This document shows positions 8,850 through 20,039 of a stretch of 64,000 nucleotides of DNA, piece by piece. Made by a program: the position numbers and the translations under genes. Numbering within the stretch: position 1 is the first letter of the stretch; each line of letters opens with the position of its first letter. This DNA comes from Tillus elongatus (lineage: Eukaryota; Arthropoda; Insecta; Coleoptera; Cleridae). The notes under the pieces are model-generated. The model had not been told where the DNA came from, did not search any database, and was given only the letters and a program-made list of their open reading frames with translations. The stretch lies in contig OZ023267.1 of NCBI GenBank assembly GCA_964006375.1, positions 37,211,766-37,275,765 of the forward strand. Reading direction: 5' to 3'.

Positions 8850-10672
8850 GACTGTGCGATGTTTAGAAGTAAGATCATGTTGGCGAGGCTGGCCAACGTC
8901 AAAGTCTTACAGAAGATTGCCTAGGTGTTTAGTCTTATTGCCACTCAGAATATGGTGCCTGTCAACGTGCGTAAGGAGAGATCTTATCGCGAAGTTTGTC
9001 AAGAACTTATACAGCAGATCAGTGCCAGTTGGTCTCGAGAGTATTGTTCAAAGATTCAGCAGATCGGTGATCAAGAGAGAGCTGAGATCGACCTATATAA
9101 GGAAAGAGACTGACATGAGGCTGCAGATAGTACATGACACACAGGTAGGCTGTGCACTTTTGAGCACGATGCTTTCATGAGAATCAATCATGAATTCTTA
9201 TCCACTCTATATTCTGATAAAAAACAAATTTTAGCTCATAAAATTTCTCATTTACAGCGTCTTAAGGATAGTGCTTCACGTTCAAACAATTTCAAATTAA
9301 GTGATTACGTTTTTCACGAGAGACTTATAGATATTTCTGCTTTCAATGGTTCTGATGACCCCCCAACTGGCATTATTTAGCCAGGGCATAAAATTTGCCA
9401 TTCCTCCCAAGCTTAAGTCTTGGATACTGGAGACTGTCAGAGACACAGAAATCTTTCTGAGAAGGTTCAGAATTGATAATGCTGATTGTTTACATGGAAA
9501 TGTTTTGGAGATTATTTTCAGGTTAAGGGCTTCCACTCCGGCTTTCTGCTCATTCAGTAAGGTTGTTCCCTCTTTGAAAGAGACTATTAGTAGTAACGAT
9601 CTTTTCCTTTCGAAGGCAGATAAGGGCCATTGTGTCGTTGTTCTGGACAGGACAGATTACATTTTCAAGGTTCTAACTTTCTTGAGAGATAATGGGAGCT
9701 CAACTATCAACTACAATCTGGTCCCTTCCTACACATCCAGGTTCAAGAAAGTTTTTGACAAGTATGTCCACTAAATTTCTGAAAATTACAAACAGTTTCC
9801 AATTAACCACATAATTCCACGCCTATGTGGCCTCCTCAAGATACATAAGGAGGGTTGTCCCATCCGCCCAGTTCTCTTTCATTAGTTGCATTTCTTATGG
9901 GTTGTCGAGATATTCCTCTTCTCTCATAATGTCTAGGGTAGCTTTCCGATCGCCTTATTCTGTCAAGAATTCTGCTGAGCTAGTAAATAGACTCAGCAAT
10001 ATAACGCTGGGAGATTATTCATTTCTGGTGTCTTTCGAGGTATCCAATCTCTTTACCAGTGTCTCTGTCAATCAGACACTACTACTTTTGAAAAGTTTAC
10101 TCGCTTCTTCTTCATTCAGTATTGAATTTCAGAGGGGTCTTCACGCCTTAGTGAAGGTTTGCCTGGCTCAGAACTTCTTTTCGTTCGATGATAGGGTTTT
10201 TGTACAGAAGGATAGTCTCAATACGGGTGACCCTTTGTCACCCCTTTGCGCAGAGATATTTATGAGCTACTTTGAGAGGTAACTGGTTTTCAGAGACTAC
10301 AACCCCTATTCGAGTCACATTTCATCCTGGTCACGTTATGTTGATGACATCATTGTGGTTCGATCGGGTAGCATAGAACAGCTCCATCTGTACCTGGGCT
10401 GGTTGAATCGCCTACATGTCATCAATTACACTATGGAGTTAGAAGTAGATTCATTCATAAGTTTCCTCGACTTGAAGTTGAAGACGAGTAGTCGTTCCAT
10501 CAGCTTCGACATTTATAGAAAACCCACTCAGACCAACCACCTGATCCCGTTTAAATCCTGCCATCATATGTCTCATAAAATGGCATCAATTGGATTCCTG
10601 GTCGACAGATTGTTTAGAGTCCCACTGATTTCATCAAAGAACTCAACTCGAAAGAACCAAAAAAGTAATATG
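8850..10672 (+). pseudogene. Penelope-like retroelement ORF, frameshifted
   Basis: Pieces in shifting frames together read as a Penelope-like reverse transcriptase. FLSKADKGHCVVVLDRTDY (9600-9660) is the N-terminal hallmark of this class. It is followed by FEVSNLFTSV, LAQNFFSFDDRVF, DSLNTGDPLSPLCAEIFM (RT motif with altered MG), WSRYVDDIIVV (catalytic YVDD, ~10334), ISFLDLKLKT, FDIYRKPTQTNHLIPF and HHMSHKMASIGFLVDRL. The match stops after a shifted DFIKELNSK at ~10660, so the GIY-YIG endonuclease is missing. The unassigned 5' part (8850-9180) is also in several frames. It ends about 110 bp from CPSF6 exon 3. Confidence 0.85.
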
Positions 10673-10782
10673 TAATTTTTGTTTATTTTTTTACAGATAC
10701 AAAAAGAATAAAATCCAATTTTAGTTTTATAGAAGACGATATAACCTTCTTGACCAATATTAAAAATAAATAATCCACTTAC

Positions 10783-11361
10783 CATTGGCCTGGGTGGCCC
10801 TTGAGCACCAGGTGGCGGCCCGCCTGGCCTCATCATATTAGGACCAGGTCCGTTAGGCCTTGGTCCATTCCACTGTGGCTGTCCTTGGAATCGAGGTTGG
10901 CCCTGATTCATCTGTGGTGGTCCATTATATCCTGGCGGAGGTCCCTGCATGCGGGGACCTCCAGGCCCCATGCCTGGCGGCATGTGTCCTCTCATTGGAG
11001 AGTTCATGGGCATGCGATTACCAAAGTTCTGGTGAGGACCTGAAGGAACAGAAGTGTTAGGATGAGAGGGATGTGGGGCACGGGAATTGCTATTATTAGT
11101 GGGAGAAGGTCTTTGTTTAGACTGACTTTCAAAATTACTCAGGGCTTGTTTAGTGGGAAGGGTTACAACAGGAGTCTGGCCATTGATTTCTCTTTTCGGC
11201 AGCTTGTCCATGCACAGCCGCATACTGTGCTCCGAACCAAGCGAAACGACGCAGAAACCTTTGGACTGTCCATTGGCTCGATGTTCAAAGAACTTTACTT
11301 CATGGAAGTCATTCGCTCCAATTTCATGAACAGCATTCGCTATGTCTTGATCAGTGGTCCA
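10783..11361 (-). CDS. CPSF6: CPSF6 exon 3 (second half of RRM plus Pro-rich start)
   Basis: A 579-bp phase-0 exon bounded by TTTTTAG above 11361 and GTAAGT below 10783. It opens with WTTDQDI, followed by VKFFEHRANGQSKGFCVVSL, which contains the RNP1 motif of an RNA-recognition motif, and then LPKREINGQTPVVT, hallmark sequence of CPSF6/CFIm68. The final ~110 residues are Pro/Gly/Met/Asn-rich. CPSF6 pairs with NUDT21/CPSF5 in cleavage factor Im, which binds UGUA upstream of poly(A) sites and influences alternative polyadenylation in the nucleus. The neighbouring introns are 9.2 kb (11362-20589) and 10.6 kb (196-10782), both stuffed with transposons. A Penelope-like remnant ends only ~110 bp from the 3' splice-donor side of the exon. 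No frame damage is seen. Confidence 0.93.
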
Positions 11362-11607
11362 CTAAAAATAAAAGTAGTAATAATAAAAAAATCTAAAGCA
11401 ATCATATAAATGCATTGAACGATATGGTGGATATTATTATTACATACTAATAGTGGGTTAAGGCAATGCCTATGTATTACCGAATTTAAAAATGAATTAA
11501 ACAATATTCAGAAACATAAACAAAAGTTTTAACCTAACAAAACATACACCATTTAACAGTAAACCATACAACGATTACTTAACTAATATAAATTAAAATA
11601 AACATAC
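11362..11607. other. CPSF6 intron 2 DNA before LINE insertion
   Basis: AT-rich intron sequence between the CPSF6 acceptor and the LINE target site. No gene or repeat recognised. Confidence 0.6.
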
Positions 11608-11998
11608 AAGCATTACATGTAGGATAGGGGTGTAAAGTTAGTTAGCCTCCACGTGGTGCACCCTGGATAGCGTCTAATATTAGACGTGAACTAAATGAAC
11701 TAACCAGACCGTAACTCTCCTAGTCATGTCTTAGGAGGGCCGGGAATGCTTGCCTTAATCGGCCGGCATTGCGAGTAGAGTCCTCTATAAAAAACCCACA
11801 TCGCAAGGTCGTTGGAGGGTTGGTGCCGAAGCGATGATGCTTCTGGCCGTTGTGGCCGGGCATTGGCAGGATGGTAATCCTGTCTCTAGCGTTACCCTCC
11901 CCAGGGAAACCGGGCGACCTCCCTGTGAACATGCCTCTCCATGGGATGCGGGGCTCTTCCATGGAGGCTGATTTTCCCTTGCTGCTCGTGGGAACAAC

Positions 11999-13358
11999 AT
12001 AGACACGACATATACAAACCCAAACGAGATGGGTAAAGCTCTCGATCTCCAGGAAACTGGAGAACCCATGGAGGTAGAGAAGGGGGAAGTCCCCTCTCTT
12101 ACCGATAAACCAATGGAGGGGGGGGGCAAGGACAATCCTGTCCCCATCCTCTGCATCTCCGTCCTCCGATGAGGAGCGGGAGCTGTTAAAGTCTCCCGTG
12201 GGACCCAAGGAGGGACGGGGTAAAAGACAACGGCTGCCTGGATCCGCAAGGAGACAGCTCAGACGACTACTCAAGGCGGGGGTGCCATATTCAACCGCCT
12301 TGAGTCAGGCACTCACGGAGTCCCGCCGATCTCGGGTGGGGGCTGGGGGCCCAGATGGGACGGTTAAACGTCTCGGTGAGCCTGGGGCCTCCACGGATGG
12401 GGCCGGCAGCGGGAAGCGACTCCGGTCGGACGGCAGCACACCTCAGCAGAGGGCTAAAAAGCCCCGTGAGGGTGCTGGCAGGAAAACATTCAGTGAGGTG
12501 ACTGGAGGGGTGAGAGTGGGCATTATCCACTCTGAATATCCCTCCTCATCACTGAAGAACGAACAACTGCTGCTACTGCAGGAGGCCATACTGAAGGCTG
12601 TGCAGAGCAGTTCAGAGGAAGAACCCAATATAAGGTTCCGGGGCTGCGCAAATCGACCCGGATGGCTACTTATAAATTGCGAGGACGAGACCAGCTCGCA
12701 CTGGCTGGAGCGAATAGTTGGGGGGCTCCAGCCGTGGGAGGGGGCTCGTCTTAAGCTGGTGAGAGGACAGGACCTCCCCAGGCCTCATGTCTGTGTGGCA
12801 TATCTTCCGGACGGGGTGGAAACACTGACGCCCGAGGATGTGCTCGCCAGACTGAGGCGAATGAATGGTGGGCTGAACACTCGGGAGTGGACCGTACTAC
12901 ACCGAGTTGCGACGGGACCATCAGGACAGACATGGACATTTTCGGTCGACGATATGTCCATGAATACGCTGGAGGGAATTGGCTTCAGACCATTCTTTGG
13001 CTTCGGGCGGGTCTTGTTCCGGCCGAGGGTTAGGGGGTCTGCGACTGAGCCTAAACCCACAGCTTCTGCTACCAGCGTCGCCTGTAAACCGGCGACAGGT
13101 GCGGGCCCTTCCGGGAGTGGTGGGGGATCAATCCCCCCGTCAGTACCCTCGAGTAGTGGCACCGTGGTGGGTGGTAGCTCCACCAAAAAAACTGACCCCA
13201 AGAGAGGAGGTGGCAGGACTCAACCTTCCACTGGAACCTCCAGGGGAATAAAACAGGGGAAAGGAAAGTCCACCCCTGGGATACCTACCAAAGGTAGACC
13301 CTCCTCTAGGAAGCTTGGTTATCGAGCTTCTAAAAAGGAGGAGGAACCAGCACCTTAA
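11999..13358 (+). pseudogene. LINE ORF1 (gag-like, DUF4780-type), start lost and one frameshift
   Basis: The continuous part runs from ~12130 to 13358. Residues of a DUF4780-like domain are evident: VGIIHSEYPSSSLKNEQL, FRGCANRPGWLLINCEDE, WLERIVGGLQPWEGA and GFRPFFGFGRVLF. A Lys/Arg-rich N-terminal segment and a Ser/Gly/Thr-rich tail surround it. The second LINE copy has ATG at the equivalent start (52722), where this copy reads ATA at 11999. The first ~40 codons (through MEVEKGEVPSLTDKP) are in a different frame, separated at a run of nine G at 12118-12126. ORF1 proteins of such LINEs bind element RNA and form the retrotransposition particle. The later GTG at 12198 is not a credible start. 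Confidence 0.8.
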
Positions 13359-13423
13359 ATCCTTTTCCCTTCGAGCTCCTTAACCTTCATCCTTATCCTT
13401 CACGAACACCTATCCCTTCCCCC

Positions 13424-16400
13424 ATGCCCACTAATATAAGGTGCATTCAAGCAAATCTGCATCATGCTAAGGCTGCGACATACCTCCTTAGCATGAAATT
13501 AAAGGAAGAGCAAATAGATATTGCACTTCTCCAAGAGCCCTGGACCGCCAACTCGGAACGAACTAAAGGGCTGGGTAACACTTCTGGTAAGATAGTAGAG
13601 GTGGGCACTGGCACTAACCCCAGAGCCTGTATCTGGATCAGAAACAACTTGCAGTACTTTACACTTTCAGAATACTGCACCAAGGACATGGCATCCATCC
13701 ATCTCGTGATCACATCCGGGGGGACCAGGCTGGAAGTAGTGGCCTGCTCGGCCTATTTCCCTGGAGACAGAGATGCAGAACAACCACCTCCAGCAGAGGT
13801 GCGGAAATTGATCGCCTACTGCAAGAGGAACAACTATCACCTCGTTATGGGGTGTGATGCGAACTCCCATCACCTGGCTTGGGGGAGCACGGACACTAAC
13901 AGGCGAGGTGAGTCACTATTTGAATACTTATTAGGGGAGGAGCTAGTGGTAAACAACATAGGCTCGGAACCCACCTTTCTTACAGCTAATCGGAGAGAGG
14001 TTTTAGATCTTACGATCAGTTCAAGACTTTTGAGCTCAAAAATCCTCAAATGGAGGGTGTCGTCTGAGCCCTCTTGTTCAGACCATGCCCATATCCTATT
14101 TGAGATTGAAACAGGCCCTAGACCTGTGGTGGAGTTTCGGGACCCGAGGAGGACGGATTGGGAGGGGTACAAGCAGTCCCTCGCCGCCGGACTTGGGTCC
14201 ACTATCCCCACAGTGAGGGATCGTGATGAGATAGAGATTGCAGCTGAACAGATTAGGGAAGCTGTGGTCTCTGCCTATCACGAAAACTGTCCACTGAGGT
14301 CAAAGAGAGACAGTCGAGGGTCTACTTGTTGGAATAATAACCTCGAAAAACTACGTAGAGAAGTTAGACGTCTCTTCAATCGTGCTAAGATTACAGGCAA
14401 CTGGGAACAATATAAAACTGCTCTAACACAGTATAACAAGGAGATTAGGAACGCAAAGAGGGAGTCCTGGAGGAGGTTCTGCGGGGACATTGATAGTGTG
14501 CCCAGCGGCGCCAGAATCCACAGGATTCTCTCACGCGACCGTGTACAGGAACTGGGATCGATAAAACGACCAGATGGTTCCTTTACTGAATCTCGGAAAG
14601 AAACGTTAGAGCTCTTAGCACACACACACTTCCCAGATTGTCTGATCCTGAGCAACGGTGAGGTCCTACCATCTGAGGGACGATCTAAACGTCCCCAAAG
14701 GGAGGACCGGCTAGTTGCTCGGAGAATAGTTACAGCCTCGGCAGTGGAGTGTGCTGTGAATCACTTCCAGCCATTCAAGTCGCCAGGGGAGGATGGGGTG
14801 GTACCGGTCCTACTACAAAAGGGACTGGAAATTCTCCTACCCTACCTTATCAGGCTGTTCAGAGCCAGTCTGGCCTGGAACTATATTCCTTCCAGCTGGA
14901 CGGTGGTTAGGGGGTTTACATTCCCAAATTGGGACGTAATGACCTCCTACCCACTTCACTGAGACCTCTCAGTATCACATCATTCCTCTTGAAGGGATTG
15001 GAAAAAATACTGGACGGACACATTAGGGGGAACATCTTACCCAAGAACCCCCTAAATACCCACCAGCATGCCTATCAAACTGGCAAATCAACTGAGTTAG
15101 CGCTCAATAACCTCGTCGAGAAGATCACACACTCTCTGGAAAATGGAGAGGTTGCGGTGGCGGCATTTCTCGACATAGAAGGAGCATTTAATAATGCATT
15201 ACCGATCTCCCTCTACGAGGCCACTATCGCTAGGGGGGTGGAACCTACCATCTGTGGCTGGATTGGAAGCATGCTGCACAATCGGACCATTATTACCTCA
15301 TTACGGGGAGAGGTGGTTAGCGTTAGGGCTGCGAGAGGGTGTCCTCAGGGGGGCGTTCTATGCCCCCTGCTGTGGTCCCTCTTTGTGGACGACCTGCTGG
15401 CTATCCTCGAACTCTGGGAGGTTGAGGTCCAGGCGTATGCGGATGATCTCGTCATAATGGTTAGAGGCAAGTCTGAGGAGGAACTGTCTAGTACTCTTCA
15501 AGAAGCACTAAATGTAGTCAATGATTGGTGCCGAAGGGAACAGATGTCTGTGAACGCTCGCAAAACGATCATTGTCCCGTTCACCAGAAGAAGAAGGTTG
15601 GACAAATTAAAACCACCTAATCTTATGGGGGAAAACATACCATTCTCGGACCAAGCAAAATATCTGGGAGTTATCCTAGATAAGAAGCTCAACTGGGACA
15701 GACAGTTAGAAAATGTTATCCGCAGGGCTAAGATGTCCCTGTGGACCTGCCGGAGAATCTGTGGGAACAACTGGGGAACAAACCCCCAACAGATGTACTG
15801 GCTCTATGTAGTGGTTATCAGACCTATGATAACATATGGAGCCATAGTTTGGTGGCCTAAGGTACTTCGCGGTACCGCGAGGGCCAAACTGGCTCATCTA
15901 CAGAGACAAGCATGCCTGATGATAACGGGAGCGATAAGCACCGCACCATCAGTCGCTCTGGAGGTCCTCCTCAATATTCCCCCACTTCACATATGGTTGG
16001 AGAGGGTGGCGAGGTGGACAACGTACAGACTAATACAAACGGCAGATAACATGCCGAGGGAAGTCAATCTGAGAGGGTCCGGACTCCTTGATGACAGTGA
16101 TTGTCACAGGATACTGGGAATGGTCTCAGACTTGATGCCTACAAAAATCAGCAGAGATCTGTCTTTCAAGACCGTCCTCCCGGAAAGGGAGGACTGGGAC
16201 CGGAACCAATCGACCCTGTTGAGAGCGGACCTCTGCTGGTACTCGGACGGCTCCAAAACCAATATGGGAGTAGGAGCCGGCGCCTATGGGGGCAGCACCG
16301 ATGCTAGACTATCAACTAGTCTCGGCAAGTACGCAACCATACACCAGGCAGAAGTTTATGCCATCGAGATGCGTGCAAGGGAAAGTTTAAAGGACCTATG

Positions 16401-17070
16401 CACAAACAAATCGATAAAGATATATGCAGATAGCCAAGCTGCAATAAAGGCTCTTGGTTCCTACCGGTGCAATTCAAAGACGGTATGGAGTTGTAAATCT
16501 GCCCTTAACGAATTGGGCAGCTGTAATGAGGTGTCGCTGGTCTGGATACCGGGTCACTCGGATCATGATGGCAACGTTGCGGCAGACGCGCTTGCCAGGA
16601 GTGGTGCCGAGTGCGGCTTTATCGGACCAGAACCGGTGCTGGGAATAACATCTTGCACAGCAAAACGCACCTTAAAAACCTGGACAGACAGAAAGACAAT
16701 TCAATATTGGCAAAATCTTCCAGGATTAGCTCACTCCAAGGCCTTCATAAATGGCCTGTCTGAGTCAAGGTTTAAGAAACTACTAGAGCTGAACAGACAA
16801 CAACTGAGAACTCTAGTAGGCCTATATACAGGACACTGCCGCTTGCGGCATCACATGCACCGTATTGGAATCGGTCAGGAGACCGAGTGCCGACTGTGTA
16901 TGGAGGATGACGAAACAGCAGAGCACGTGCTGTGTTCCTGTCCGGCAGCGGATAGGACTAGACACCTGCTCTTTGGCAAGGTAAAGCTTGCTCCAGAGGA
17001 TCTGGATCGACTTTCGCCCACAAAGGTTATCGACCTCTGCAGGAGGCTGGATTTGTTGGGCGAAATATAA
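13424..17070 (+). pseudogene. LINE ORF2 (EN-RT-RNase H), one-base deletion
   Basis: Two overlapping frames (13424-14962 and 14929-17070) are a single ORF2. At 14909-14915 this copy has five G where the intact copy has six, shifting the frame between the endonuclease and the RT. The first half holds the APE-type endonuclease (IRCIQANLHHAKAA, LLQEPW, GCDANSHH, SDHAHILFEIE). The second half holds the RT (GAFNNALP, GCPQGGVL, VQAYADDLVIM), RNase H (WYSDGSKTNMGVGAG, IYADSQAAIKAL, WIPGHSDHDGN) and a terminal CRLC...HVLCSCP zinc-knuckle-like motif. All catalytic motifs are otherwise present. Confidence 0.93.
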
Positions 17071-17137
17071 ACATTAGGCGTGAGCCACAATAGACCGTTG
17101 GTCGCGGTGGAAGGTTCGGTATGGACCACTCACAAAC

Positions 17138-17152
17138 AACCTAACCTAACCT
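17138..17152. repeat. (AACCT)3 LINE 3' tail
   Basis: Three AACCT units, the complement of the insect telomeric TTAGG repeat, form the last bases of the LINE before its target duplication. The same tail occurs in copy 2 at 56686-56700. Confidence 0.9.
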
Positions 17153-17454
17153 AAGCATTACATGACAACAGGACAGATAGGGAGAATATGTTTAGACTTC
17201 TTGTAAACTAAAAATTCGACAATTTATATCATAAAATGGTTGATGTACTAGCAATGTTTGCGTTTTTAGGAAACAACCCGAATTTCATGGGTGCTGAGCT
17301 AAAAGGAGTGAAAGCTGGGAGGTATGTGTCCGATATGAACCTTATTTTATCCTGTAAATATCTTTGTTGGATTTTATGTAGTAATTTCTTACAAAATATA
17401 ATGTAAATTAAAGCATAACCTCAAAATGTTCTCCATTCAAATAATATACAAGAA

Positions 17455-17632
17455 AAATATACACCATTTCTTTCTGATTTTCTCATCCTTAGGTACGTTA
17501 GAATAATTTGTTGGGGGTAGTTATTGTTGTGAAAGTACATTTGGGCACTATACAGCATTTATAATATTTATGTCCAGGCACTGTTATGTCTTTCGCATTC
17601 TCGTATTGTGATTCTAAATCTGCTGAAGCCAT
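17455..17632 (-). pseudogene. THAP-domain-like fragment
   Basis: From ATG at 17632 the minus strand encodes MASADLESQ, then GHKYYKCCIVPKC and TTPNKLF. After a one-base shift it continues NVPKDEKIRKKWC and ...EHFE. The spacing of C-x4-C, a Pro-rich turn, a Lys/Arg-rich segment ending KKWC and a final H resembles a THAP zinc-binding DNA-binding domain, found in P-element-type and other insect transposases and in host regulators. Only the first exon-sized segment is seen. It is frame-broken, so it is treated as a relic. Confidence 0.45.
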
Positions 17633-17799
17633 CACACAGTCACACACTAAACTAGATTAAACACAACTTACTACCTTTGAACCTATATTATACACTAAAC
17701 ACCAAAACTACTTAAAATCATGATAAAATTGCTCAGAATTCGATGCAAACACAAATGAAAACAAGACAAGGTTAAATAATGATGCGTGTATCACGCAGA

Positions 17800-17845
17800 T
17801 GTACCGGATCGTGACGTCACAAACCTCTTCACCAATCAGATCGTG
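17800..17845 (-). promoter_or_regulatory. CRE and CCAAT-like cluster
   Basis: GTGACGTCAC at ~17811 is a palindromic cyclic-AMP-response-type site, with ACCAATCAG at ~17831. The cluster lies ~170 bp upstream of the THAP-like start on the minus strand and may be a relic promoter. Confidence 0.3.
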
Positions 17846-18221
17846 TTTTCGCCCACCCTGTCTTTTTGAATTATATTCAATATTTCAATAATTAATTACT
17901 AATTAGTGGTTAACTTTAAAGGGGGTTTACTTATAGACATATATTTTTATGGTATTTTGCTGTACTTTAAATATGTTTTTCATCAAAAGTAAATTATATG
18001 CAACTTCCTCATTCAAATTATAATCCAGATCATTAACAAAGCTGAAGAGCATGTGTCCGAACTTGAACCTTGTGAAACACCAGATATTCCTGTGAGAAAA
18101 TATGGAAGAATGGTTAACTTAGTAAAGTATTAAATAAGTGTGAACGCTTTATATGTATATAAAATGTATTTCCATCATAAAATTGTCAAGTAACGAGTAA
18201 ATAAAACTTTAAAAAAAGTGC

Positions 18222-18420
18222 TGCCAACTGAATCATACTTTCACATAGTTTTGAAAATCTACTCTCCTCAAACAGACACTCTCATGAAATGAATTCAAGG
18301 TCCATGACTTAAACGGAGAAAATATTCATATTCCTGTACCCATAAACTTTTGAAATGTTATATTACTCGAGTTTTAAAGAAAAAATGTCAATTTTCACCA
18401 AATCAAATAACGTTTTAAAT
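18222..18420. repeat. Dispersed repeat preceding Penelope-like sequence
   Basis: Shares AATCATACTTTCACATAG, TCTACTCTCCTC, CAGACACTCTC and ACTCGAGTTTTA blocks with 57727-57900 and, in part, with 50212-50268. In two of the three places it is followed by Penelope-like sequence, so it may be that family's 5' end. Confidence 0.55.
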
Positions 18421-18599
18421 TTTTTTCTGAAAATCCTTTCAATTGCATCAGCTAGGTCGCTGAAAGTTATTTGCGTAAAACTTCTCTCTAATGTGGGTAT
18501 TGGTATTTCTATTATTCTGTAACTCGAAGTTTCCTTGACTCGAATTTTTTTCTGGTCCCTTCAAATTCGACTTACAGAAGAGCGACTGTAGATCCGACA

Positions 18600-19608
18600 T
18601 CTACTAGAAAAGAATTTTAGTAGAAGAGAACGTAAATGTCATAAAAAGACAATAAATAATGAATCTTTGTAATGAATGTATAAAACAAAACTATTTCAAA
18701 TTTAATGATAAAATTTATATGCAAAATGAAGGCCTACCTATGGGTAGTCCGTTGTCTCCATTACTAGCCAACATATTCATGGAAACTTAGAAAACCAAAT
18801 TTTAACATCAGACCTTTCGCAAAATATTGTCTTTTGGTACAAATACAAAGATGATATTTTAGGTAGCCATACAGAATTAAATGAATTTTTAAATTTTATT
18901 AATAACATTCACACAAATATTAAGTTTACTTTTGAAGTAGCAGCTAATAGTTGTATATTTTTTTTTTTAGACTTAACGATTAGAAAGTTATGAAATAAGT
19001 CAATACCTATGTCCCAAAACAATTTTGAAAAAGAAATTTCAATAATTAAGCAATAAATAATAGCTACTGTTAAAATAATAGATAAAATAATAAGAGAGAA
19101 AAGATTACAAAATAGTGATTAATTAAATTTATCCAAATATTAAAGACATAAAAAGACAACAGGTATGTTTCGGTAACTTATTTTAGACCCATTTCAGAAA
19201 CATTTCAAAAATTTTAAGTACCTGTAAAAATACAAAGGTAGCTTTCAAATCTTACAACACAGTGCATTATTTGTTATTTAACGTAAGAGAAACATCTTGT
19301 TTCTTGACAAAAGCTGGAGTTTATAAATTAGCTTGTGCACATTGTAACGCAATCTACATAGGTCAAACTTCTAGAAATTTAACACCCGATACAAAGAACA
19401 TATTTCTGCATTTAGAAATAACCACACTGACAAATCTACATTTGCAAAACATATTATTGATAGCGAACATAGACCTACAGTAAATAACCGCATACAACCA
19501 CTACATTCTTGTAATGACAAGCATAAACTAGACTTTTTGGAAGCCTTGGGAGTCAAAAAGCACACACATGACATTAGCTACCTTGTTTTAAATAAGCAAA
19601 CTGCTTGA
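18600..19608 (+). pseudogene. Penelope-like RT plus GIY-YIG endonuclease, degenerate
   Basis: Recognisable blocks occur in the usual order. LPMGSPLSPLLANIFME (~18733-18785) and WYKYKDDIL (~18837, YKDD in place of YADD) come from the RT. Then comes a FLDLTIRK block, and after a gap VYKLACAHCNAIYIGQTSR (~19318-19375), the catalytic core of a GIY-YIG endonuclease. The C-terminus ends LDFLEALGVKKHTHDISYL and LNKQTA before a stop near 19608. Many stops and shifts occur between. RT plus GIY-YIG defines canonical Penelope-like elements. Confidence 0.85.
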
Positions 19609-19971
19609 ATGAATTCCCATTTCTTGGATATTTTCTTCGTAATGAAATAAATTTAAAAAAAAAAGTTTTTCAAGAAAATTGTAATAAGATAATGAGTTGA
19701 TGTATGTCGAAATTTTCATTGTATAGAGTCTGCTTTATTACTGTTATTGCTTAGTTATTTTATTGTTGCAACTGTTACAGTTATTACTGTTATAGGTTAG
19801 TTCTATTTTTATGTTAAAAATTGACATACATCAAGTAGACATTTTGAAAGCCTCATCCCTCATTTGTGTTTCATTTTATTTTCAATTTTGAAGAATTTTT
19901 TGATCAAAATATCATAACATAGCAACAAATCTTTATTTGTAATTGTCATGATTTTGTATTGATTCAATTTT

Positions 19972-20020
19972 TATCTGTTGAGGATGCTGTCAAGCAGCAA
20001 AACTAGTTACAGAAAGGTTC
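19972..20020 (+). ncRNA. Hammerhead-ribozyme-like motif, decayed copy A
   Basis: At the 3' end of the Penelope-like element, CTGT / TGAGGA / TGCTG-TCAA-GCAGC / AAAAC-TA-GTT / ACAG matches the layout stem I, core, stem II, GAAAC, short stem III, cleavage triplet and stem I return. This copy lacks the first C of CUGANGA and has GAAA changed to AAAA. The sister copy at 50716-50754 is intact at those sites. Confidence 0.5.
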
Positions 20021-20039
20021 AATAACATCTAGAATTCAG

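Larger units (their letters stand above)
11620..17152 (+). mobile_element. Full-length I/LOA-type LINE, copy 1
   Basis: The element is bounded by a 12-bp target-site duplication AAGCATTACATG (11608-11619 and 17153-17164). It has a ~0.4-kb leader, a gag-like ORF1, a 65-bp gap, an ORF2 with endonuclease, reverse transcriptase and RNase H, and a ~80-bp 3' end finishing in (AACCT)3. It is the longer relative of the copy at 52622-56700, with nearly identical ORF2. The presence of RNase H plus a C-terminal Cys motif places it in the I/LOA side of the R1-I-LOA LINE group; the exact clade needs a tree. Both ORFs are lightly broken. Confidence 0.9.

Noticed and set aside
11720..12274. 184-codon minus-strand frame over the LINE leader
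   Set aside because: Overlaps the LINE 5' region antisense, with no recognisable domain.
12785..13201. 138-codon minus-strand frame over LINE ORF1
   Set aside because: Antisense shadow of the GC-rich ORF1; no motif.
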